Of a stretch of DNA of 64,000 nt, positions 46,707 through 55,626 are shown in pieces (within the stretch, counting starts at the first letter, position 1; every line of letters begins with the position of its first letter). The translations under genes were made by a program, and so were the position numbers. This DNA comes from Dryocola sp031988645 (GTDB taxonomy: Bacteria; Pseudomonadota; Gammaproteobacteria; Enterobacterales; Enterobacteriaceae). The stretch lies in NCBI RefSeq assembly GCF_051307045.1, contig NZ_CP150452.1:1488001-1552000 (forward strand), given 5' to 3'. The notes beneath the pieces were generated by a model that worked only from the letters and a program-made list of their open reading frames with translations, searched no databases and was not told where the DNA came from.

Positions 46707-49320
46707 ATGACACAACAGCCACAAGCCAAATACCGCCACGACTACCGTGCGCCGGACTACACGATTAGCGACATCGATTTGACCTTTGACCTGGATGCCA
46801 CAAAAACCCTGGTCACCGCCATCAGTAAAGTAAGCCGTCAGGGCAATGCCCGGGCCGCGTTGCGCCTTGACGGCGGCGACCTTACTCTGGTCAGCATTCA
46901 CGTGGACGGCAAAGCCTGGGAACACTATCGTCTGGAAGAGGGGGCGCTGGTGCTTGAACAGCTGCCGGACCATTTCCTGCTGAGCATCGTGAATGAAATC
47001 AGCCCGGCGGCGAACACCGCGCTTGAAGGCTTATATCAGTCAGGCGAAGCGCTTTGCACCCAGTGCGAGGCCGAAGGCTTCCGCCACATTACCTGGTATC
47101 TGGACCGCCCGGACGTGCTTGCGCGCTTCACCACCAAAATCATCGCCGATAAAACAAAATATCCTTATCTGCTCTCTAACGGTAACCGCATTGCTGAAGG
47201 CGAGCTGGAAAACGGCCGTCACTGGGTGCAGTGGCAGGATCCGTTCCCGAAACCCTGCTATCTGTTTGCGCTGGTGGCGGGTGATTTCGACGTGCTGCGC
47301 GACAGCTTTAAAACCCGCTCCGGCCGCGACGTCGCGCTGGAGCTGTTTGTCGACCGCGGCAACCTGGACCGCGCCGGCTGGGCGATGACCTCGCTGAAGG
47401 CGTCCATGAAGTGGGACGAAACCCGCTTTGGCCTGGAGTACGATCTCGATATTTATATGATTGTGGCCGTGGACTTCTTCAACATGGGCGCGATGGAGAA
47501 CAAAGGCCTTAACATCTTTAACTCCAAATACGTGCTGGCGCGCGCGCAAACCGCCACCGATAAAGATTACCTAGATATCGAACGCGTTATCGGCCATGAA
47601 TACTTCCACAACTGGACCGGCAACCGCGTCACCTGCCGCGACTGGTTCCAGCTGAGCCTCAAAGAAGGCCTGACCGTCTTCCGCGATCAGGAATTTAGCT
47701 CCGACCTGGGGTCGCGCGCCGTTAACCGTATTCAGAACGTGCGCACCATGCGCGCGATGCAGTTTGCCGAAGACGCAAGCCCGATGGCGCACCCGATTCG
47801 TCCGGACAAAGTCATTGAAATGAATAATTTCTACACCCTGACGGTGTATGAGAAAGGGTCAGAAGTCATTCGCATGCTGCACACGCTGCTCGGCGAAGAG
47901 AACTTCCAGAAAGGCATGCAGCTTTACTTCGAGCGTCATGACGGCAGCGCCGCGACCTGCGACGATTTCGTGCAGGCGATGGAAGACGCCTCCAACGTGG
48001 ATCTGTCGCATTTCCGCCGCTGGTACAGCCAGGCCGGTACGCCGGTCGTCAGCGTGCGTGATGACTACAATCCGTCAACCGAGCAGTACACGCTTACCAT
48101 CAGCCAGATGACGCCGCCGACCGCCGAACAGCAGGAAAAACAGCCGTTGCATATCCCGTTCGATATCGAACTGTATGACAACGAAGGCAAAGTTATCCCG
48201 CTGCAAAAAGGCGGCCATCCGGTTCATCACGTGCTGAATGTGACCCAGGCGGAACAAACGTTTGTCTTCGATAACGTCTACTTCCAGCCCGTTCCATCCC
48301 TGCTGCGCGAGTTTTCCGCGCCGGTAAAACTGGAATACAACTGGAGCGATCAGCAGCTGACCTTCCTGATGCGCCACGCCCGCAACGATTTCTCCCGCTG
48401 GGACGCGGCGCAAAGCCTGCTGGCGACCTACATTAAGCTGAACGTGAACCGCAGCCAGCAGAAGCAGCCGCTATCGCTGCCGCTGCATGTGGCCGACGCT
48501 TTCCGCGCCGTGTTGCTGGATGAGAAAATCGATCCGGCGCTGGCTGCTGAAATCCTCACGCTGCCTTCGCAGAACGAAATCGCCGAGCTGTTCCAGATTA
48601 TCGATCCAGTCGCTATCTCTGAGGTTCACGAAGCGCTGACCCGCACGCTGGGCCACGGAGCTAGCGGACGAGTTCCTCGCTATTTACCATGCCCACAAGC
48701 TTGACGCCTATCGCGTTGAGCATGCGGACATCGGCAAACGCGCGCTGCGTAATACCTGCCTGCGTTATCTGGCGTTTGGTGAGCAGGAGCTGGCCGAACA
48801 GCTGGTGCGCGCTCAGTATGAAGCGGCGGACAACATGACCGATGCGATTGCCGCGCTGTCAGCGGCCGTTGCAGCGCAGCTGCCGTGCCGTGAAGCGCTG
48901 CTGGCGAAGTACGACGAGCAGTGGCATCAGGACGGCCTGGTGATGGACAAATGGTTTGTTCTGCAGGCGACCAGCCCGGCGGCCAATACGCTGAGCAAGG
49001 TGCGCGAGCTGTTGAACCACCGTTCGTTCAGCCTCGGCAACCCGAACCGCATCCGTTCGCTGATCGGCGCCTTCGCGGCAGGCAACCCGGCGGCGTTCCA
49101 CGCGCTGGACGGCAGCGGCTACCAGTTTATGGTGGAGATGCTAAGCGAGCTGAACCGCCGTAATCCGCAGGTGGCTTCACGCCTGATTGAGCCATTGATT
49201 CGTCTGAAACGTTATGACGAGAAGCGGCAGGAAATGATGCGCGCCGCGCTGGAGCAGCTAAAAGGGCTGGAAAATCTCTCCGGCGATCTGTTCGAAAAAA
49301 TCAGCAAGGCGCTAGCGTAA
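46707..49320 (+). CDS. pepN: Aminopeptidase N, frame broken at 48650
   Basis: M1-family zinc aminopeptidase, the main cytosolic aminopeptidase of E. coli. GAMEN is at residues 261-265 and the zinc motif HEYFHNWTGNRVTCRDWFQLSLKEGLT starts at residue 297. The frame shifts near residue 648 at CACGCTGGGCCACGGAG (48645-48660; expected CTGGCCACGGAG, RTLATELADEFL), moving from the long first frame to a second one. Deleting one G gives exactly 870 residues, the E. coli length. The C-terminal helical domain (MDKWFVLQATSPAANTLSKVRELLNH) is intact. Confidence 0.96.
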
Positions 49321-49328
49321 AGGATTTT

Positions 49329-49403
49329 GTAGGGTGGATGGCGCTGCCGCTTATCCACCCTGCGGATCTGCCGGAACAGGCCGGGTAGCCACGCGCCACC
49401 CGG
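49329..49403. repeat. REP/BIME-like pair of hairpins between pepN and ssuB
   Basis: Hairpin 1: AGGGTGGATGGCG (49331-49343) with CGCTTATCCACCCT (49348-49361), one bulged T. Hairpin 2: CCGGGT (49381-49386) with ACCCGG (49398-49403) around GCCACGCGC. Both have the GGATGGCG...CGCTTATCC flavour of enterobacterial REP units and sit between convergent genes, the usual REP position. No other copy was noticed in the window. Confidence 0.6.
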
Positions 49404-49410
49404 CGCTGTC

Positions 49411-50181
49411 TTAACCGGTGCGTTCCACGCGCGCCGGTTCCTCAACCTGGCGCGTCATCACCCGTTCAAGCACCTGCGATTCGAGCTCCGCCAGCCTTAC
49501 CGAGCCCAGGCGGCGCGGACGAGGTAAATCCACCGTTAAATCCAGGCCAATTTTCCCGTCCTCAATCAGCAGCACGCGATCGGCCATGGCCACCGCTTCG
49601 CTGACGTCGTGCGTCACCAGCAGGACGGTAAAACCGTGTTCCTGCCAGAGAGAAACGATCAGCTCCTGCATTTCGATACGCGTTAATGCGTCAAGCGCGC
49701 CTAGCGGCTCATCCAGCAGCAGCAGGCCCGGACGATGTATCAGCGCGCGAGCCAGCGCCACGCGCTGCTTCTGCCCCCCTGAAAGCGCCGCAGGCCACTC
49801 TTTCGCGCGGCTTTCCAGGCCAACGGCTTCCAGCGCCTGCCAGGCCGCGTCGCGCCAGTTGCCCTTCAGCCCCAGCCCAACGTTATCAATAACGGACTTC
49901 CAGGGCAGCAAACGCGCGTCCTGGAACATTAATCTGGTATCGTCCTGGCTTTCGCGCAGCGGGGCGTTGCCCGCCAGCAGCGAGCCGGCGTTAGGGTTTT
50001 CCAGCCCGGCAAGCAGGCGCAGCAGGGTGCTTTTGCCGCCGCCGCTGCGTCCGACGACGGCAACGAACTGTCCGGCAGGAATGCGCAGCGCCAGTTCATT
50101 GAGAATCGTTTTATCGCCGTAGCTTTTGCTTACGCCTTCAAGCAGCAGCGGCGTTCCCTGATTTAAACGAGCGGTATTCAT
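49411..50181 (-). CDS. ssuB: Aliphatic sulfonate ABC transporter ATPase SsuB
   Basis: ATPase of the SsuABC importer for alkanesulfonates. The ATG at 50181 gives MNTARLNQGTPLLLEGVSKSYGDKTILNELAL (256 residues); the frame is open upstream but overlaps ssuC. Walker A VGRSGGGKST, Q-loop MFQDARLLPW, signature LSGGQKQRVALARALI, Walker B LLLLDEPLGALD and H-loop LLVTHD are complete. The start overlaps the ssuC stop by 4 bases. It is last in ssuEADCB. Confidence 0.96.
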   Translation of the reverse strand: MNTARLNQGTPLLLEGVSKSYGDKTILNELALRIPAGQFVAVVGRSGGGKSTLLRLLAGLENPNAGSLLAGNAPLRESQDDTRLMFQDARLLPWKSVIDNVGLGLKGNWRDAAWQALEAVGLESRAKEWPAALSGGQKQRVALARALIHRPGLLLLDEPLGALDALTRIEMQELIVSLWQEHGFTVLLVTHDVSEAVAMADRVLLIEDGKIGLDLTVDLPRPRRLGSVRLAELESQVLERVMTRQVEEPARVERTG

Positions 50182-50969
50182 ACGGTTTCCTCTTTTAGCT
50201 GGTAGGCCGGATGCCAGCGCAGCCAGACGCGCTCCAGCAGCTGTGCGCTGATATCGGCCAGCTTGCCGAGCAGGGCGTAGAGAATAATGGCGACGACCAC
50301 GACGTCGGTTTGTAAAAACTCGCGGGCGTTCATCGCCAGGTAGCCGATGCCGGAATTGGCGGAGATGGTTTCGGCGACGATAAGCGTCAGCCACATCAGG
50401 CCGAGGGCGAAACGCACGCCGACCATGATAGAAGGCAGGGCGCCGGGCAGAATCACCTGGGCAAACAGGCTAAAGCCCGATAAGCCGTAGCTGCGCGCCA
50501 TTTCCAGCAGGCCGCGATCGATATTGCGAATGCCGTGCCAGGTATTAATGTAAATCGGGAAAAGCGTGCCGAGCGCCACCAGGAAGATCTTGGCGGTTTC
50601 ATCGATGCCGAACCACAGGATAACCAGCGGGATCAGCGCCAGGTGCGGCACGTTGCGCAGCATCTGAATCGAGGTATCCAGCAGGCGTTCGCCCCAGCGC
50701 GACAGCCCGCTGATTAAACCGAGAATCAAACCGAGCGATCCGCCGATGCTAAAACCAATAGCCGCGCGCCAGGAGCTGATCGCCAGATGCTGCCATAGCT
50801 CGCCGCTGGCGGAGAGGTTCCAGAAGGTGACCACTACGCCCTCCGGTGAGGGCAGAATGCGTGTCGAAAGCCAGCCGACCGAGGAGGCCAGCTGCCAGAA
50901 GACGATAATGGCGACCGGCAGCGCCCAGGGCGCAAGGCGGAACAATAGTTTACGTGTCTTATTGCTCAT
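50178..50969 (-). CDS. ssuC: Aliphatic sulfonate ABC transporter permease SsuC
   Basis: Inner-membrane permease of the SsuABC importer, 263 residues as in E. coli. The ATG at 50969 gives MSNKTRKLLFRLAPWALPVAIIVFWQLAS, preferred over the 86-codon upstream extension that lies in ssuD DNA. About six helices are visible, and the EAA loop contacting SsuB is GLLEMARSYGLSGFSLFAQVILPGALPSIMVGVR. It lies 10 bases after ssuD and overlaps ssuB by 4. Confidence 0.95.
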   Translation of the reverse strand: MSNKTRKLLFRLAPWALPVAIIVFWQLASSVGWLSTRILPSPEGVVVTFWNLSASGELWQHLAISSWRAAIGFSIGGSLGLILGLISGLSRWGERLLDTSIQMLRNVPHLALIPLVILWFGIDETAKIFLVALGTLFPIYINTWHGIRNIDRGLLEMARSYGLSGFSLFAQVILPGALPSIMVGVRFALGLMWLTLIVAETISANSGIGYLAMNAREFLQTDVVVVAIILYALLGKLADISAQLLERVWLRWHPAYQLKEETV

Positions 50970-50979
50970 TTTGTTCCCC

Positions 50980-52125
50980 TTAGCTTTGCGCGACTTTACG
51001 AGGAATGAAGTCGTTAGCAACCACTTCACCTTTCTCATAATGCTGACGCGGCTGAGGAATTTCCGGAATGGCGATATCCAGATGAGGGAACAGCAGTTCG
51101 CCCACGCGATAAGCCTCTTCCAGATGCGGATAGCCGGAGAAAATAAAGCTGTCGATGCCCAGTGCCGCGTATTCATTAATGCGGGCGGCGACCGTCGGGC
51201 CGTCGCCGACCAGCGCCGTTCCCGCACCGCCGCGGACCAGACCTACGCCGGCCCACAGGTTAGGGCTGATTTCCAGATTGTCGCGTCTGCCGCCGTGCAG
51301 CGCCGCCATGCGGTGCTGGCCAACCGAATCGGTGCGCGCAAACGCGGCCTGCGCTTTGGCGATAGTGTCGTCGTCAAGCTGCGAAATCAGACGATCTGCG
51401 GCCTGCCAGGCCTCTTCGTTGGTTTCACGCACGATCACATGCAGGCGAATCCCGAACCTTACGGTGCGCCCGTGTTCGGCGGCCCTGGCGCGAACCTGCT
51501 CAATTTTCTCTTTCACCAGCTGCGGCGGCTCGCCCCACGTCAGGTAAAGATCCACCTGTTCTGCCGCCAGCTCCTGCGCCACGTCGGATGAACCGCCAAA
51601 ATAAAGCGGAGGACGCGGTTGCTGTACGGGCGGGAAGAGCAATCTGGCGCCTTTTACCTGCAGATGCTTGCCTTCGTAATCCACCGTTTCGCCTTCCAGC
51701 ACGCGGCGCCAGATACGGGTAAATTCAGCCGAGGCTTCGTAACGTTCGGTATGGTTGAGGAACACGCCGTCGCCGGCCAGCTCTTCAGGGTCGCTGCCGG
51801 TGACCAGGTTAAACAGCGCGCGGCCGTTTGACAGACGATCGAGCGTTGCGGCCTGGCGCGCTGCCACCGTCGGCGAAACGACGCCCGGACGCAGGGCGAC
51901 CAGGAATTTCAGCCGCTGGGTGACCGGAATCATCGAGGCGGCCACCAGCCAGGCGTCTTCGCATGAGCGCCCCGTAGGAATAAGCACGCCGGTAAAACCA
52001 AGCCTGTCCGCAGCCTGAGCAATCTGTTGCAGGTAACCGTGATCGACCGGGCGAGCGGCGTCGTTGCTGCCTAAGTAATGGCCATCGCCGTGGGTTGGTA
52101 AGAACCAGAACATATTGAGGCTCAT
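50980..52125 (-). CDS. ssuD: FMNH2-dependent alkanesulfonate monooxygenase SsuD
   Basis: Cleaves C1 and longer alkanesulfonates to aldehyde and sulfite using FMNH2 from SsuE. It has 381 residues, the E. coli length. It is a luciferase-like TIM barrel: MSLNMFWFLPTHGDGHYLGSNDAARPVDHGYLQQIAQAADRLGFTGVLIPTGRSCEDAW begins the protein; the FLVALRPGVVSPTVAARQAATLDRLSNGR and LYFGGSSDVAQELAAE segments are conserved. The start overlaps the ssuA stop by 4 bases. Confidence 0.97.
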   Translation of the reverse strand: MSLNMFWFLPTHGDGHYLGSNDAARPVDHGYLQQIAQAADRLGFTGVLIPTGRSCEDAWLVAASMIPVTQRLKFLVALRPGVVSPTVAARQAATLDRLSNGRALFNLVTGSDPEELAGDGVFLNHTERYEASAEFTRIWRRVLEGETVDYEGKHLQVKGARLLFPPVQQPRPPLYFGGSSDVAQELAAEQVDLYLTWGEPPQLVKEKIEQVRARAAEHGRTVRFGIRLHVIVRETNEEAWQAADRLISQLDDDTIAKAQAAFARTDSVGQHRMAALHGGRRDNLEISPNLWAGVGLVRGGAGTALVGDGPTVAARINEYAALGIDSFIFSGYPHLEEAYRVGELLFPHLDIAIPEIPQPRQHYEKGEVVANDFIPRKVAQS

Positions 52126-53099
52126 GATTTATCTCCTTTTGCGGCGCCAGCGGGCTGCCAGATGCGGGTGCGGATATCGACTTTTTTCGGCACTAAACGG
52201 TTGTCATAAAACAGGTCGGCGGTTTGCTGCTGTTTTTCAGCGGTTGCGGCGCTGACCGGCGTAATTTCGCTTGGCGGGCGGTGATCGAAATAGCTGGCGA
52301 TAACCGGCTCCGGCAGGCCCATGGTTTTCGCCAGCAGCGTCACGCTTTGCAGGCGCTGGGTGCGCGTCAGCGCGTCGGCATCGCTGAATGTTTTCAGCAC
52401 GCCCTGCAGGAATTCACCGTTCTTCTCGGCGTAGGGGCGAGAGGCGAGATAGAAAGATCCCGTCTGGTTAATCTGGCTGCCGTCAGACAGCACCCGCACG
52501 CCGCCGTTTAATAAGGCCGCGGAATAGTACGGGTCCCAGATGGCCCAGGCGTCGACATTGCCCTGCTGAAACGCGGCGCGCGCGTCTGCCGGCGACAAAT
52601 AGGCAGGCTGGATATCGGTAAATTTCAGCCCGGCTTTCTGTAAGGTGCGCAGCACCAGGTTGTGCGAGCTGGAACCTTTCTGGAAGGCGATCTTGTGGCC
52701 CTTCAAATCGGCCACGGTTTTCAGCGGGCTGTTTTCCGGCACCAGAATGACCTCGGCTTTTGGCTTGGCGGGCTCTGAACCGACATAAACCAGATCCGCC
52801 CCGGCGGCCTGGGCGAAGATTGGCGGAATATCGCCGGTGCTGCCCAGATCGATGCTGCCGACATTCAGCGCCTCAAGCATTTGCGGACCGGCGGGGAACT
52901 CAATCCAGGAAATTTTTGTTTGCGGGTAGCGCTGCTCAAGAAACTGATGGCTTTTCGCCAGCACCATGCTCACCGAACCCTTTTGATAGCCGATGCGCAG
53001 ATGATCCGGCGCCGGCTGCGCGGCATTTACCGCCGCGCTCAGGCTCAGCATGCCGGCAAAGGCCAGCCAGGGCGCGGTACGTTTTAACAAATTAAACAT
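52122..53099 (-). CDS. ssuA: Aliphatic sulfonate-binding protein SsuA
   Basis: Periplasmic binding protein of the sulfonate importer. The ATG at 53099 gives a signal peptide MFNLLKRTAPWLAFAGMLSLSAAVNA followed by AQPAPDHLRIGYQKGSVSMVLAKSHQFLEQR. Upstream in-frame codons lie inside ssuE and lack a signal. It has 325 residues. NMT1/SsuA-fold features include VGSIDLGSTGDIPPIFAQAAGADLVYVG and FQQGNVDAWAIWDPYYSAALL. It overlaps ssuE by 8 bases. Confidence 0.95.
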   Translation of the reverse strand: MFNLLKRTAPWLAFAGMLSLSAAVNAAQPAPDHLRIGYQKGSVSMVLAKSHQFLEQRYPQTKISWIEFPAGPQMLEALNVGSIDLGSTGDIPPIFAQAAGADLVYVGSEPAKPKAEVILVPENSPLKTVADLKGHKIAFQKGSSSHNLVLRTLQKAGLKFTDIQPAYLSPADARAAFQQGNVDAWAIWDPYYSAALLNGGVRVLSDGSQINQTGSFYLASRPYAEKNGEFLQGVLKTFSDADALTRTQRLQSVTLLAKTMGLPEPVIASYFDHRPPSEITPVSAATAEKQQQTADLFYDNRLVPKKVDIRTRIWQPAGAAKGDKS

Positions 53100-53667
53100 G
53101 AGCAACTCCTTGCGGGCTAAACGCAGAAGCGACGGAGAAATCGCGGCGATGCAGGGCCTGCCAGAACGTTTCCAGCGCGGTATCCAGACGCTGTTGCAAA
53201 TTGGCGGTAAAGACCGGCTTATGCTGGTAATCGGCAATCTGGCTGTCGTCGGCAAAAACGCCGTGAAGAATCTCTTGCGCTTTTAAGGCGTTGAGGACGG
53301 GCTTAAGGGCGTAATCCACCGCCAGCATGTGGGCTACCGTGCCGCCGGTGGCGAGAGGAAGCACCACTTTCTTTTCCAGCGCGCGTTCCGGAAGCAGATC
53401 CAGCAGCGTCTTCAGCGCGCCGGCAAAGGAGGCTTTATAGACGGGCGTGGCGATGATCAGACCGTCGGCATGCTCAAGCTGCTCAATAAGCGCCTTCAGG
53501 GCAGGGCTTTCAAAACGCGCGTACAGCAGATCTTCAGGCGCGAAATTTTGCAGATGCCAGTGACACACCTCTACATCCAGCGCGTTGAGTTTTTCACGTG
53601 AATACTCCAGCAGGGCGCTGGAACGGGATGGAAAGCGGGGGCTTCCGGCAAGGGTGATCACACGCAT
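53092..53667 (-). CDS. ssuE: NADPH-dependent FMN reductase SsuE
   Basis: Flavin reductase that supplies FMNH2 to SsuD. It has 191 residues with the flavodoxin-like motif MRVITLAGSPRFPSRSSALLEYSREKL, then ADGLIIATPVYKASFAGALKTLLDLLPERALEKKVVLPLATGG. It is the first gene of ssuEADCB. In E. coli the operon is activated by Cbl during sulfate limitation; I could not pin a Cbl site in the 248-base gap to pyrD. K-12 has the elf fimbrial genes in this gap; here they are absent. Confidence 0.96.
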   Translation of the reverse strand: MRVITLAGSPRFPSRSSALLEYSREKLNALDVEVCHWHLQNFAPEDLLYARFESPALKALIEQLEHADGLIIATPVYKASFAGALKTLLDLLPERALEKKVVLPLATGGTVAHMLAVDYALKPVLNALKAQEILHGVFADDSQIADYQHKPVFTANLQQRLDTALETFWQALHRRDFSVASAFSPQGVAHV

Positions 53668-53806
53668 CTCGGCTCCTTATAACTAAATGTTAGCTTGCTG
53701 TTAACTTTGATAACAATTGAGTTCGATAGTGGCAGAGAGGCGTTATTCCACTAAATGATTTATCCAATAAACAAATGCCAAAAAATGCATAAGAAGGGGA
53801 AAACAG

Positions 53807-53821
53807 GGTAAACGATTGCCT
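53807..53821 (+). promoter_or_regulatory. PurR-like box upstream of pyrD
   Basis: GGTAAACGATTGCCT matches the core of the PurR consensus (AAACGTTTGC) at nine of ten positions. E. coli pyrD is repressed by PurR. Confidence 0.5.
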
Positions 53822-53880
53822 CTATGCGGGCTTTTTTGTTGCAGGTCAATTCCAATCAGCGACGTAATCGATAATAATAC

Positions 53881-53915
53881 GGCCCCGGTTTGCACACCGG
53901 AATCCAGGAGAGTTC
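53881..53915 (+). promoter_or_regulatory. pyrD leader hairpin with start-site switch
   Basis: CCGGT (53885-53889) can pair with ACCGG (53896-53900) just before the AGGAG ribosome site and ATG 53916. In E. coli, start-site choice in an equivalent C/G run depends on CTP and GTP levels: longer transcripts form this hairpin and block translation. The same elements are visible here. Confidence 0.6.
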
Positions 53916-54926
53916 ATGTACTACCCCTTCGTTCGTAAAGCCCTTTTCCAGCTCGATGCCGAGCGCGCTCATGAAGTCACTTTTCAGCAATTACGCCGCG
54001 TAACGGGCACGCCGCTCGAATGGCTGGTGCGTCAAAAGGTTCCCGCTAAGCCGGTTTCCTGCATGGGGTTAAATTTTAAAAATCCTCTTGGCCTGGCCGC
54101 AGGCCTGGATAAAAACGGTGAATGCATTGATGCGCTGGGCGCGATGGGGTTCGGCTCCATCGAAATCGGCACCGTTACGCCCCGGCCGCAGCCGGGAAAC
54201 GATAAGCCGCGCATCTTCCGTCTGGAAGCGGCCGAAGGGCTAATTAACCGCATGGGCTTTAATAATCTTGGCGTGGATAACCTCGTTGAGAACGTCAAAA
54301 AGGCCCATTTTGACGGCGTGCTCGGCATCAATATTGGCAAAAATAAAGACACGCCGGTCGAACAGGGTAAAGACGACTATTTGATCTGTATGGATAAAAT
54401 TTATCCATACGCGGGCTATATCGCGATCAATATATCCTCTCCCAACACCCCGGGTTTACGTTCGCTGCAATATGGCGAAGCGCTGGACGATCTTTTAAGC
54501 GCGATAAAAAATAAGCAGCAGACGCTGCAGGAATTGCACCATAAATATGTGCCGATCGCGGTTAAAATTGCGCCGGATCTTTCTGTAGAGGAACTGATCC
54601 AGGTCGCCGACAGCTTGGTTCGCCATAATATTGATGGGGTCATTGCCACCAACACCACGCTGGATCGTAGCCTCGTTCAGGGCATGAAGCACTGCGATGA
54701 GGCCGGCGGGCTAAGCGGCCGTCCTGTGCAGTTGAAAAGTACGGAAATTATTCGCCGCCTGTCGCAGGAATTAAATGGCCGCTTGCCGATTATTGGCGTC
54801 GGAGGTATTGATTCGGCGATCGCGGCACGCGAAAAAATGGCGGCCGGCGCAACGCTTATTCAAATTTATTCCGGTTTCATATTTAAAGGCCCGCCGCTGA
54901 TTAAAGAAATCGTCACGCATCTCTGA
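53916..54926 (+). CDS. pyrD: Dihydroorotate dehydrogenase (quinone), class 2
   Basis: Membrane-associated flavoenzyme that oxidises dihydroorotate to orotate with quinone, the fourth pyrimidine step. It has 336 residues, as in E. coli. The N-terminal helical quinone site (MYYPFVRKALFQLDAERAHEVTFQQLRR) precedes a TIM barrel with NFKNPLGLAAGLDKNGE, IAINISSPNTPGLRSLQYGEALDDLL (active-site Ser region), VIATNTTLDRS, GGLSGRPVQLKSTEIIRRL and IGVGGIDSAIAAREK. Confidence 0.98.
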   Translation: MYYPFVRKALFQLDAERAHEVTFQQLRRVTGTPLEWLVRQKVPAKPVSCMGLNFKNPLGLAAGLDKNGECIDALGAMGFGSIEIGTVTPRPQPGNDKPRIFRLEAAEGLINRMGFNNLGVDNLVENVKKAHFDGVLGINIGKNKDTPVEQGKDDYLICMDKIYPYAGYIAINISSPNTPGLRSLQYGEALDDLLSAIKNKQQTLQELHHKYVPIAVKIAPDLSVEELIQVADSLVRHNIDGVIATNTTLDRSLVQGMKHCDEAGGLSGRPVQLKSTEIIRRLSQELNGRLPIIGVGGIDSAIAAREKMAAGATLIQIYSGFIFKGPPLIKEIVTHL

Positions 54927-55088
54927 TCCTGCATCTCAGGCCGCCGGGGCTTTATTTTCAGCCTTGGTTGCTTTATATTCCAATGCTGTTGCTAAATTAA
55001 TCATCATGGTCTTTTATTAATACGGCTATAAGCGAAACGGCGATAAGGATGTTTTAAGTTTGCGGAATAAACAAAAGGGCAGGGCATT

Positions 55089-55626
55089 ATGCGGATAAAA
55101 CCGGACGATAGCTGGCGTTGGTATTTTGATGAAGAGCACGATCGTATGATGCTCGATTTAGCCAATGGAATGATTTTTCGCTCCCGTTTCTCGCGTAAAA
55201 TGCTTACGCCTGACGCCTTTGAAAACGCTGGCTTTTGTGTCGATGACGCCGCGCTGTTTTTCTCCTTTGACGAGAAATGCCGCGACCTGCCGCTGAGCAA
55301 AGAACATCGCGCCGAGCTGGTGCTTAATGCGCTGGTGGCTATTCGCTATCTCAAGCCGCAGATGCCGAAAAGCTGGCACTTTATCTCCCACGGGGATTGC
55401 TGGCAGCCCGCGCCTGGCGATGCGGCCCTGCGTATGGCTAAGCGAAGATATGCAGCAGGTGAATCTGCTGGTGGTTGAAACCGGCGATAACGCGGCGCTT
55501 TGCCTGCTGGCGCAGCCGGGCCTGCAGCTTGCGGGCCGCACCATGCAGCTAGGCGATGCGATTAAGGTAATGAACGACAGGCTGAGACCGCAGTCGATAT
55601 GCCTCAGCCTTGACCAGGCGGTTTAA
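55089..55626 (+). CDS. zapC: Cell division protein ZapC, frame broken at 55426
   Basis: Cytoplasmic FtsZ-bundling protein that stabilises the Z-ring. MRIKPDDSWRWYFDEEHDRMMLDLANGMIFRSRFSRKMLTPDAF matches E. coli ZapC. The frame shifts at GATGCGGCCCTGCGTATGG (55419-55437; expected GATGCGGCCTGCGTATGG, PGDAACVWLSED). Deleting one C joins the frames and gives about 178 residues. The C-terminal part (QQVNLLVVETGDNAALCLLAQPGLQLAGRTMQLGDAIKVMNDRL) is intact. It ends 4 bases into the convergent ycbX. Confidence 0.92.

Noticed and set aside
37093..54945. Shared CTGATCCTGCATCT right after the mukB and pyrD stop codons
   Set aside because: A 14-base match at two places with no pairing or further similarity is most likely chance plus stop-codon context.
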